A program made the position numbers and the translations under genes. This document shows, one piece after another, positions 30,897 through 37,719 of a stretch of DNA of 39,743 nt. The DNA lies in the NCBI GenBank assembly GCA_036493475.1, contig DASXPS010000077.1, positions 1 through 39,743 of the forward strand, read 5' to 3'. The stretch is from Sporichthyaceae bacterium. GTDB lineage: Bacteria > Actinomycetota > Actinomycetes > Sporichthyales > Sporichthyaceae. The notes under the pieces are model-generated. The model ran no database searches, had not been told where the DNA came from, and saw only the letters and a list, made by a program, of their open reading frames with translations. Numbering within the stretch: position 1 is the stretch's first letter; each line of letters starts with the position of its first letter.

Positions 30897-31610
30897 ATGA
30901 GCGATCACTCCACGGTCGGGCCCGCTGCCCCCGCGCCGCCGGCCCCTGGCCTGGGGCCGGTGCTGCCGTGGTCGGGCTCGGGGCAACGCGCCGACAAGAT
31001 CATCATGGGTCTGATCGCGTTCAGTGGTTTGTACTACCTGATCACCACGCCGTTGGTGCCCGAACTCGTCGCGCACCACCCGGTGGGGCTCGCGCTCATG
31101 CGCGGCTCGAGCACCGCGGTGGTCACCCTGGGCGCATTGGCCCGCACCGGGCACGGCTCGATCGTGGTCGCCGTGCTCGCCGGTCTGCCCGGCACCATCC
31201 TGTTCGACTGGGTGTTCTGGTGGGCGGGCAAGCGCTGGGGCCACAACGCGTTGGCGTTGATGCTGGGCCGTTCGAAGAATCCGCAGAAGCGCATGGCGCG
31301 GGTGGAGTCCATCTCCGGCAAGTACGGACCGATCGCGGTGGTGACCGGCTACATCATCCCGATCCCGACCACGGTGATCGCGGTGGCCGCGGGCCTGGGC
31401 GGCATGTCGCTGCCGGTGTACGTGGTCCTGGACGCCATCGGCGCGCTGATCTGGTTGGGGTTGTTGGCGGGGCTCGGTTGGGGCATGGGGCAATCCGCGG
31501 TGGACATCGTGCACGCGGTTTCGCGTTATTCGCTGTACCTCACGATTGCGTTGGTTGTCCTGATCATCGGGCGCCAGATCGCCATGAATCGTCGTCACCC
31601 GGTCGGCTGA
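30897..31610 (+). CDS. DedA/VTT-domain-like integral membrane protein (237 aa)
   Basis: After a Pro/Ala-rich cytoplasmic N-terminus of about 30 residues come several hydrophobic segments with the DedA landmarks: LPGTILFDWVFWWAGKRWG (re-entrant region and following helix) and TGYIIPIPTTVIAVAAG, which corresponds to the F/Y-x-P-x-x-R/T-x(5)-AG consensus; the usual Arg of that motif is not present. DedA proteins are flippases or transporters for undecaprenyl phosphate and phospholipids. It is divergent from fprA by 72 bases and has no clear Shine-Dalgarno sequence. The specific lipid is unknown. Confidence 0.75.
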   Translation: MSDHSTVGPAAPAPPAPGLGPVLPWSGSGQRADKIIMGLIAFSGLYYLITTPLVPELVAHHPVGLALMRGSSTAVVTLGALARTGHGSIVVAVLAGLPGTILFDWVFWWAGKRWGHNALALMLGRSKNPQKRMARVESISGKYGPIAVVTGYIIPIPTTVIAVAAGLGGMSLPVYVVLDAIGALIWLGLLAGLGWGMGQSAVDIVHAVSRYSLYLTIALVVLIIGRQIAMNRRHPVG

Positions 31611-31664
31611 GTCCCCGCTAACTTTCAGCTGATTCCCACCTGCGCGCGGATCGCCGTAGGGCGC

Positions 31665-31692
31665 CCGCTCGTCTGAGCGGTGAGAGCTTTTT
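31665..31692 (+). terminator. Weak intrinsic terminator candidate after the DedA-like gene
   Basis: A five-base stem CCGCT/AGCGG (31665-31669, 31676-31680) with a six-base loop is followed, after seven bases, by a run of five T (31688-31692). The distance to the T-run is long, so support is modest. Confidence 0.3.
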
Positions 31693-31707
31693 CGCACCGG
31701 GGGCAGC

Positions 31708-32814
31708 ATGATGGGCGCGGGGCGTGTGCTGCTGTCGGCAGCCGCCTTGATCGGGTCGTTGGCCATGCCGGTACCGGCGTCGGCGCAATCCGTCGTGTCC
31801 TCACCGTTGGGGCTGTCCGAGGACGGCCGGTGGCAGTTGTTCTCCACCAAAGCGTCGTTGTTGCCGGTTGACACCAATAAGAGCAGCGACGTGTACGAGC
31901 GCGATCTGCTCACCGGTGCGGTGCGGTTGATCAGTGCGACACGGTCGGGTCGGGCCGCTAACGCGGCCAGCGACAACGCCGCGATGAGCCGGGACGGCAA
32001 CTGGGTCGTTTTCACCTCGGCGGCCACCGATCTGGATGGATCGGGCCCCGCGTGTGATGTGTACGTGCGCGATGTACAGGCCGGCGTCACCGAGCGCATG
32101 CCGCGCACCGACGGCATACCCGCGGGCAGTTGCGCGCGGGCCGCGTCCATCAGCGACGACGGTGCGACCGCGGTGTTCGCGGTGGACACCAACCTGCCCA
32201 ACGTGGCGTTCTGGCCGCGGGCCGCGGTGTTGCAATGGACCCGCGACGACGATGCCATTGAACGCATCGACCACGACTGGCAGGGCCACTTCTTCAACTG
32301 GCCGGTGGCCACCACGTCGGTGTCCCCGGACGGCCACGAGGTCGTGGTCACCGAGGGCGGCGGCAGCGACGGGCGGGGGCTGTCCGCCTACCAGTGGAGC
32401 GCCGGGTCGCACAGCACCTGGACGAAGGCCGCCGAGCAACCGCGCGCGGTGTGGGTGACGGTCAGCGCGGACCAGCGCAGCGCGACGCTGTCCCCAGCAG
32501 CGCCGGTCGCCTGGTTCGGCGCCGCGCGGACGCACACGCCCACCACCCTGCGGGACAGCGTCGCGCCGAACACCACGATCACCTCCGGTCCGCCCGCCAA
32601 GACGCACAGCCACAAGGTGACGTTCACGTTCAAGTCCAACGAGTCCGGCTCGGTGTTCCAGTGCCGGGTGAACAGCGGGGCGTGGTTGGGCTGCAGGAGT
32701 GGGTGGACGGTGCCCTACTCGGGCAAGAAGGCCTACCGGGCGGAGGTCCGCGCCATCGATCGCGCCGGCAATGTCGACGGCAGCCCGGCCACGCGCCGAT
32801 ATCTCATTTACTAA
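31708..32814 (+). CDS. Secreted propeller-like protein with C-terminal Ig-like domain (368 aa)
   Basis: A Sec signal peptide is clear: hydrophobic core then ASA (24-26), cleavage before Gln27. Residues 30-280 contain TolB/WD40-like beta-propeller blades, seen as repeated S-x-D-G-x-W/A-x-V-F units (LSEDGRWQLFST, MSRDGNWVVFTS, ISDDGATAVFAV, VSPDGHEVVVT). Residues 285-368 form the actinobacterial Ig-like module often found on cell-surface proteins (TTITSGP, FTFKSNESGSVFQCRVNSG, RAIDRAGNVDGSPA), with two Cys that can pair. There is no anchor, so it is probably released or wall-bound. ATG 31708 or 31711 may start it; GGGGG (31699-31703) is better placed for 31711. Ligand unknown. Confidence 0.8.
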   Translation: MMGAGRVLLSAAALIGSLAMPVPASAQSVVSSPLGLSEDGRWQLFSTKASLLPVDTNKSSDVYERDLLTGAVRLISATRSGRAANAASDNAAMSRDGNWVVFTSAATDLDGSGPACDVYVRDVQAGVTERMPRTDGIPAGSCARAASISDDGATAVFAVDTNLPNVAFWPRAAVLQWTRDDDAIERIDHDWQGHFFNWPVATTSVSPDGHEVVVTEGGGSDGRGLSAYQWSAGSHSTWTKAAEQPRAVWVTVSADQRSATLSPAAPVAWFGAARTHTPTTLRDSVAPNTTITSGPPAKTHSHKVTFTFKSNESGSVFQCRVNSGAWLGCRSGWTVPYSGKKAYRAEVRAIDRAGNVDGSPATRRYLIY

Positions 32815-32835
32815 CGAAGCGCCTGATCCACTGAC

Positions 32836-33801
32836 TCACTTCGAGGAGTCGGCGTACTCCTCGCTCTGCACGTGGACCTTCTCCTCGGCATCGATGCGGC
32901 GCTCATTGGCGTAATCGCGCATCAGGGTGCGGTCCGCGTCGGTCTCCGGGCCACCGAACAGGGCACGCGGGTAGTAGTGGCGGTGCAGCACCACGTTGAG
33001 TTGGGCGCCCACCAACGTCACCTGCGCCTGCAGGTAGAACCACCACAGCAGGGTGATGACGGTGGCGAACACGCCGTAGGTGGACTGGGCGCCGCCCATG
33101 TGCCGGGTGAGGATGATCCCGGAGATGGTCTGCAGCAGCCAGAACACCCCGCCGGCCAACAGGGCGCCGGGCAGCACGTCCCGAAAAGTAATCTGACGGT
33201 CGGTCAGCATGCGGTAGGCGACCAGGAACAGCCCGACGTCGACCGCGATCGCGATCAGGTAGCCGAGTATCCGGCTCAACGGACCGAGGTTCACCGCTGG
33301 ATCGGAGCCGGTGAGATAACCCACCAGCGCGGTGCTGGCCAGCAGCCCGCCGCCGATGGTGGCCATGGCCTTGAGGCTGGTGAGGATCTGTTGCTTCGCC
33401 TTGGGCCGGGCGAACTGCGGGATCTCCCAGACCGAGTTGAACGCGAACTGGGTGACCCGCACCACCGCACTGCCGCTCCAGAACGCCGAGCCCAGTCCGA
33501 GCAGCAGGGCGAGCACCGACCCGTGCAGGCTGCCGATGGAGGAGACGTTGATCAGCGGCAGGTAGGAGTTGAGATGGCCCATGACGCGCGTGCGGTCCTC
33601 GGCGGACAGCACATAGCCGAGCACGGTCACGGTGGCCAACAGCAACGGGAACACCGAGAAGAACGCCCAGAAGGCCATCGTGGACGCGAGGTTCGCGGAG
33701 GAGTCCTCCCCGTACTTCTTGGCGGTGGCCACCGCGAGCGCCAGCGGGCGGCGCTCGCGTTGCACCTGGTCGAAGTCTCGCAGTCGAGAACGCAATCCCA
33801 T
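32836..33801 (-). CDS. YihY/virulence factor BrkB family membrane protein
   Basis: The 321-residue protein has the family layout of six hydrophobic segments, opening with ANLASTMAFWAFFSVFPLLLA and closing with VTLLWWFYLQAQVTLVGAQLN, the signature end of YihY/BrkB. The C-terminal 45 residues are charged and cytoplasmic (RTLMRDYANERRIDAEEKV). The family is not RNase BN, as once annotated; its transport or lipid role is unsettled. It lies downstream of the sigma factor gene on the same strand, but a strong inverted repeat stands between them. Its stop faces the propeller protein gene 21 bases away. Confidence 0.92.
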   Translation of the reverse strand: MGLRSRLRDFDQVQRERRPLALAVATAKKYGEDSSANLASTMAFWAFFSVFPLLLATVTVLGYVLSAEDRTRVMGHLNSYLPLINVSSIGSLHGSVLALLLGLGSAFWSGSAVVRVTQFAFNSVWEIPQFARPKAKQQILTSLKAMATIGGGLLASTALVGYLTGSDPAVNLGPLSRILGYLIAIAVDVGLFLVAYRMLTDRQITFRDVLPGALLAGGVFWLLQTISGIILTRHMGGAQSTYGVFATVITLLWWFYLQAQVTLVGAQLNVVLHRHYYPRALFGGPETDADRTLMRDYANERRIDAEEKVHVQSEEYADSSK

Positions 33802-33851
33802 GCAGAGGGAGTTCCCCGCCGCACAGACTTCACACGGGTACCCCTCAACTG

Positions 33852-33903
33852 CTCATGGCGTGTGGGGCCACCAAAGTGCTGCGATGACCCCACACGCCAT
33901 GAG
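33852..33903 (-). terminator. Perfect 16-base inverted repeat, probable terminator after the sigma gene
   Basis: CTCATGGCGTGTGGGG (33852-33867) pairs exactly with CCCCACACGCCATGAG (33888-33903) across a 20-base loop. It begins 17 bases after the sigma factor stop and ends 50 bases before the YihY start. Without a T-run it is either a T-less terminator or a processed mRNA structure. Confidence 0.6.
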
Positions 33904-33920
33904 AGGAGGGTTCTTGCCGA

Positions 33921-34691
33921 CTACCCGGACATCCGCTCCCGCAGGCCGGCCAGCGTACGACTGAGAATGCGGGACACGTGCATCTGCGAGATGCCGATCT
34001 GGGCGCCGATCTCGGCCTGGGTCAGCCCACCGAAGAAGCGCAGCTGGATGATCTGTTGCTCGCGTACCGGCAGTTCCTCCAGCAACGGCCGCAGCACGGT
34101 GCAGTCGACGAGGAGGTCCAACCGCTCGTCCGGCCCGCCGATGGTTTCCGCCAGCGTCCAGGAGTCCGACTCGTCCGCGCCCACCGGTGCGTCCAGCGAC
34201 CGCGGGGTGTAGGCGTCATCCGCGGTCATCGCCTCGAGCACGAGCTCCTCGTCGACGGCCAGCTCGGTGGCCAGCTCCGCGATAGTCGGGTTGCGGCCGA
34301 GTTCGTGGGTCAGCTTTTCGGTGGCATCGCGCAGCACGGCCTTGGTTTCCTGCAGCCGCCGCGGCAACCGAATCCACCGGCGCTTGTCCCGGAAGTAGCG
34401 GCGAATTTCGCCCTGCACCGTGGGCTTGGCGAAGGCCGCGAAATCCGTGCCCCGCTCCGGGTCGAAACGCTGGATGGCCAGCACCAGCCCGACGAAGCCG
34501 ACCTGCACCAGTTCCTCGCCGTCCACTGCCGGGTTGGTGTAGCGCGCGGCCAGCCAGCGGACCAAACCCGAGTAGCGGCGCACCAGGGTCTCCTGGATGC
34601 GCTCGCGCTCTTCGCCCTCTGCTCGCGCCAGGGCAACGAACAGATCGTGATCGGTGGTCTCCTGATCGTGGGTCAACGTGAGGGTGCTCAT
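33921..34691 (-). CDS. SigF/SigB-family RNA polymerase sigma factor (stress or development type)
   Basis: Region 2 (LVRWLAARYTNPAVDGEELVQVGFVGLVLAIQRFDPERG, then FAAFAKPTVQGEIRRYFRDKRRWIRLPRRLQE) and region 4 (LPVREQQIIQLRFFGGLTQAEIGAQIGISQMHVSRIL) are those of SIG B/F/G sigmas, distinct from the WhiG type at 17519-18247. Length 256 is standard. AAGGAG (34702-34707) lies ten bases before the ATG. SigF sigmas are normally held by an RsbW-type anti-sigma kinase released by an anti-anti-sigma; neither gene is adjacent, so control must come from elsewhere. A SigF-type promoter sequence lies upstream but points away from the gene. Confidence 0.93.
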   Translation of the reverse strand: MSTLTLTHDQETTDHDLFVALARAEGEERERIQETLVRRYSGLVRWLAARYTNPAVDGEELVQVGFVGLVLAIQRFDPERGTDFAAFAKPTVQGEIRRYFRDKRRWIRLPRRLQETKAVLRDATEKLTHELGRNPTIAELATELAVDEELVLEAMTADDAYTPRSLDAPVGADESDSWTLAETIGGPDERLDLLVDCTVLRPLLEELPVREQQIIQLRFFGGLTQAEIGAQIGISQMHVSRILSRTLAGLRERMSG

Positions 34692-34806
34692 GTGGACCTA
34701 GCTCCTTGCGTCGTGGACCGCGGCTTGCGCCGCTGCTTACATCCATGTCCGCTGAGCACTACCTGAAACCTTGGGCGCCAAAGTGACAAACGCACCCCGT
34801 CCGGGC

Positions 34807-34834
34807 GGTTTGCCGGCCCGGTCCGGGTGGGTAA
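34807..34834 (+). promoter_or_regulatory. SigF-type promoter sequence directed antisense to the adjacent operon
   Basis: GGTTT (34807-34811), 17 bases, GGGTAA (34829-34834) is an exact match to the SigF-type consensus (GGTTT, 16-17, GGGTA). It reads rightward, so a transcript from about 34841 would run antisense into the 3' end of the gene at 34845-35636. No plus-strand gene follows. Confidence 0.45.
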
Positions 34835-34844
34835 GAACAATCGT

Positions 34845-35636
34845 TCAGATGATGCGTGCGGAGTCCAGGAACTTGGCACCCAGTTCGTCATCGCCCTTGA
34901 TGCTCACGCCGGCGTGCCGCCACGGCTCGCGGGCGGTGCCCCACACGGCGAAGGTGGCCGCGTCGCCCTCGATGGTGGCCGCGGCGCTGGTCGCCGAGCC
35001 CTCCCGCGTCTGCACGCGGCCCTTCTTGCCGCCCGGCAGGATGGTCCAGACGCTGCCGCCGGGGCCGACCAGGTTCAGCTCCACCGGCGCCTGCAGCCAG
35101 GACAGCCCGCTGCCCGCCATGGCGGGCAGACCGAGCATCATCCACTCGATGCTGACCGCGATCATGTTCGCGTCCGGCTTGGGAGCGGGACGGCCCAGTG
35201 CGCCGGCGACGTCGTACGTCACGTGCAGTGTGTGGTCGAACACGAAAGCGGAGGTGAGGATCGCAGCGGGATAAGCACCGATCTCGGCCACCTTGATCGG
35301 GAGCGAGCGCAGGCCGGGCTTCTGCAGTGCACCGGCCATCGGACGGAACCGTCTGCCCCACGAGGCGTACTCCTTGAGCACCATCTGGCCCGTCCACTGC
35401 TCCCGCTTCTGCACGTCGCGGTTGTTGGCGGCCTCGACGTCCTTGCCCAACATCAGCTTGACGAACCACGGTGTGAAAGCGCCGTGGTAGGCCGCGCCCA
35501 TGTGGGCGACGACGTCCTTGACCGTCCACCCCTCGCACCGGCTCGGCGTGGCCCAGTCCGCCGTGGACAACTGGGTCAGGTAGGTGACATTGGCCGCGTG
35601 CCCGGCCGCCAGGGCGCCGACTCGATCCCGGGTCAT
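34845..35636 (-). CDS. Maleylpyruvate isomerase-like (mycothiol-dependent/DinB-fold) protein (263 aa)
   Basis: The N-terminal 160 residues follow the actinobacterial MDMPI/DinB-like helical fold: AALAAGHAANVTYL, the SRCEGWTVKDVVAHMG signature and a later FVFDHTLHVTYDVAGALGRP, which supply the His residues that bind metal in this superfamily (His in VVAHMG and FDHTLH). The C-terminal 80 residues are the SCP2-like companion domain (VELNLVGPGGSVWTI, GDAATFAVWGTAREP). Members are mycothiol-dependent enzymes or of unknown substrate. It is the last gene of the minus operon; AAGGAG precedes the ATG by six bases and overlaps the end of the SRPBCC gene region. Confidence 0.82.
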   Translation of the reverse strand: MTRDRVGALAAGHAANVTYLTQLSTADWATPSRCEGWTVKDVVAHMGAAYHGAFTPWFVKLMLGKDVEAANNRDVQKREQWTGQMVLKEYASWGRRFRPMAGALQKPGLRSLPIKVAEIGAYPAAILTSAFVFDHTLHVTYDVAGALGRPAPKPDANMIAVSIEWMMLGLPAMAGSGLSWLQAPVELNLVGPGGSVWTILPGGKKGRVQTREGSATSAAATIEGDAATFAVWGTAREPWRHAGVSIKGDDELGAKFLDSARII

Positions 35637-35647
35637 AGGTTTCTCCT

Positions 35648-36112
35648 TCAGCTAACGGGCGCGACCGCGGTAAGGCTCTTCAGGTAGACCTTGGCCACCT
35701 TTTCCATCCCGGCGCGGAATTCCGGCAGTGCCTTGGTCTTCACCAGTTTGGTGCTCGGTGGCTCGTAGGAATAGGTGAACCGCAAAGTATTGGGTTCCCC
35801 ATCGGCGCCGGGGCGGAACAGGTATTCGGTGGAGGCATCGGCGTGCCCGTCCGGCCAGGTGACCCGCTGGGTGGTGGCGAAGGCCACCGAGCCGTCCCCG
35901 TTCGCTGTGACGTCGAGGAGCTTCTCGTCGATCTCGATGTCGGTCATGGCCGCGGCGGACAGCCGCATGCCCACGTTGTAGATCAGGCTGTGCCCGCTGG
36001 CGTAGCTCGGCACGGCGCCCGGCCAGGCCTCGCGGGATTTCATGGTGCGGCAGAACCCCACCATGTCCTCGATGTCGTTCTGGAATGCTCGGGTGACGGT
36101 TACGGTCTCCAT
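35648..36112 (-). CDS. SRPBCC (START-like) family protein (154 aa)
   Basis: The protein has the helix-grip pattern of SRPBCC proteins: an N-terminal strand METVTVTRAFQNDIEDMVGF, central strands (DEKLLDVTANGDGSVAFATTQRVTW, TEYLFRPGADGEPNTLRFTYSYEPP) and a long C-terminal helix (LPEFRAGMEKVAKVYLKSLTAV). Such proteins bind hydrophobic ligands, sometimes as cyclases or aromatase-like enzymes; the ligand here is not predictable. AGGAG (36120-36124) is seven bases before the ATG. It sits between the acyl-CoA synthetase and the isomerase-like gene with gaps of 22 and 11 bases, so an operon is nearly certain. Confidence 0.8.
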   Translation of the reverse strand: METVTVTRAFQNDIEDMVGFCRTMKSREAWPGAVPSYASGHSLIYNVGMRLSAAAMTDIEIDEKLLDVTANGDGSVAFATTQRVTWPDGHADASTEYLFRPGADGEPNTLRFTYSYEPPSTKLVKTKALPEFRAGMEKVAKVYLKSLTAVAPVS

Positions 36113-36134
36113 GAGAACTTCTCCTGATGGGGCG

Positions 36135-37694
36135 TCAATTGATGGTGCCTTCTTGGCCCGCCCAGTACGGGGCGCGCAGTTCGCGCTTCAGTACCTTCAT
36201 TGCGGCGGACAACGGCAGTGCTTCGGTACGCAGATCCAGGGTGCGCGGCACCTTGTAGCCGGCAATGGTGGTGCGGGCGTGCGCGATCAGGTCCTCGGCG
36301 CCGGCGGCGGCGCCCTCGCGGACGACGCACACTCCGTGCACCGCCTCGCCCCAGACCTCGTGCGGGATGCCGAACACGGCGACCTGCAGCACGTCCGGGT
36401 GGGTGGCCAGGGCATTCTCCACCTCGACGCAGTACACGTTCTCCCCACCGGAAATGATCATGTCCTTGGCCCGGTCGACGAGGAACAGATAGCCCTCGTC
36501 ATCCAGGTAACCGACATCGCCGCTGCGGTACCAGCCGTCATGCAGCGCGTGCGCCGTCTCCTCGGGCTTGTTCAGGTACTCGGTGAGGAAGTTGCCGCCG
36601 CGCGCCCATACCTCGCCGGGTTGGCCCACCGGCAGCGGATTCCCAGCCTCGTCGCGGATGGACAGCTGCACGCCGGGCACCGCTCGTCCGCAGGAGGCGA
36701 GCCGGCGGCCGGCGCGTGGCTCGGAGGCGGGCAGCATGGTCAGCACCGTGGCCGCCTCGGTCATCCCGTAGCCCTGCACGATCTCGCAGTCCGGCATCAG
36801 CGCGAGCAACTTGTCCAACAGCGCGGTGGGCATCGGCGAGGCCCCGTAGATCAAGCGCCGGACGCTGGACAACGCGTCGGGAGTGAACTCCGGGGAGTTC
36901 ACCACCATGCCGATCATGGTCGGCACCAGCAAGGTGATCGTGGGGCGGTACCTCGCGCAGGCGGCCAGCGAGGCCTGCGGGGTCCAGGTCGGCAGCACGA
37001 TCACCGTGTTGGCGAACATGGTGGCGCCGAGCAGCCCATACATGGTGGCGCCGTGGAACATCGGCGTCTGGATGAGGAACGAGCCGTCGTCGGAGAACGG
37101 CGCGAGCATGGCCATGTGGTACTGGTTCAGCACCTCCGCGCGCTGGGTGAGCACCACGCCCTTCGGGTGCCCGGTGGTGCCGCCGGTGTACATCAGCACC
37201 GCCGGGGAGTCCTCCTCCGGCTCCGGGGCGAACCGTTCCTGCGCCCCGGCGATCAGCTCCTCGTAACGCACATCTGCCGGGGCGTCAGCCTCGTCGAGCA
37301 GCACCACGCTCTTCACCGAGGTGCGCCCGCGAATCTGCTCCACCAGCGGCGCGAAGGTGCTGTCCACGAAGACAACCGAGCTGCCGCTGTCATTGAGGAC
37401 GTAGACCAACTCCTCGGCGGAGAAGCGCAGGTTCAGCGGGTTCATGATGGCCGCCCCGAGCATGGTGGCGTGCCACAGCTCGAGGTACGGCACGCTGTTC
37501 GAGGACAGCACGGCGACCCGGTCGCCGGGACCCGCGCCGAGTTCGGCGGACAGCGCGTGGGACAGCCGGGCCACCCGGCTGCGGTGCTGCCCGTAGGTGA
37601 TCTGCCGACCGGTGCCCGCGTCGATGAACCCGATGCGATCGGAATTGCGCTCCAGCGCCGGTAATAAGGACCGGCTGAAGACGAGCTCCTTCAT
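36135..37694 (-). CDS. AMP-forming acyl-CoA synthetase (class I adenylate-forming enzyme)
   Basis: The signatures of fatty acyl or aryl-CoA ligases are complete in 519 residues: P-loop MYTGGTTGHPKGVVLT, the GYGMTEAA (A5) motif, the WYRSGDVGYLDDEGYLFLVDRAKDMIISGGENVYCVEVE hinge region (A7-A8), and the A10 Lys in LPLSAAMKVLKRELR. It activates a carboxylic acid to its CoA thioester with ATP; chain length is not predictable by eye. AAGGTGG precedes the ATG. It lies 25 bases after the carboxylase alpha gene and 22 before the SRPBCC gene, so its product may feed the carboxylase or a pathway shared by the operon. Confidence 0.95.
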   Translation of the reverse strand: MKELVFSRSLLPALERNSDRIGFIDAGTGRQITYGQHRSRVARLSHALSAELGAGPGDRVAVLSSNSVPYLELWHATMLGAAIMNPLNLRFSAEELVYVLNDSGSSVVFVDSTFAPLVEQIRGRTSVKSVVLLDEADAPADVRYEELIAGAQERFAPEPEEDSPAVLMYTGGTTGHPKGVVLTQRAEVLNQYHMAMLAPFSDDGSFLIQTPMFHGATMYGLLGATMFANTVIVLPTWTPQASLAACARYRPTITLLVPTMIGMVVNSPEFTPDALSSVRRLIYGASPMPTALLDKLLALMPDCEIVQGYGMTEAATVLTMLPASEPRAGRRLASCGRAVPGVQLSIRDEAGNPLPVGQPGEVWARGGNFLTEYLNKPEETAHALHDGWYRSGDVGYLDDEGYLFLVDRAKDMIISGGENVYCVEVENALATHPDVLQVAVFGIPHEVWGEAVHGVCVVREGAAAGAEDLIAHARTTIAGYKVPRTLDLRTEALPLSAAMKVLKRELRAPYWAGQEGTIN

Positions 37695-37719
37695 GACCCA
37701 CCTTCGGGACGGACAGCGG

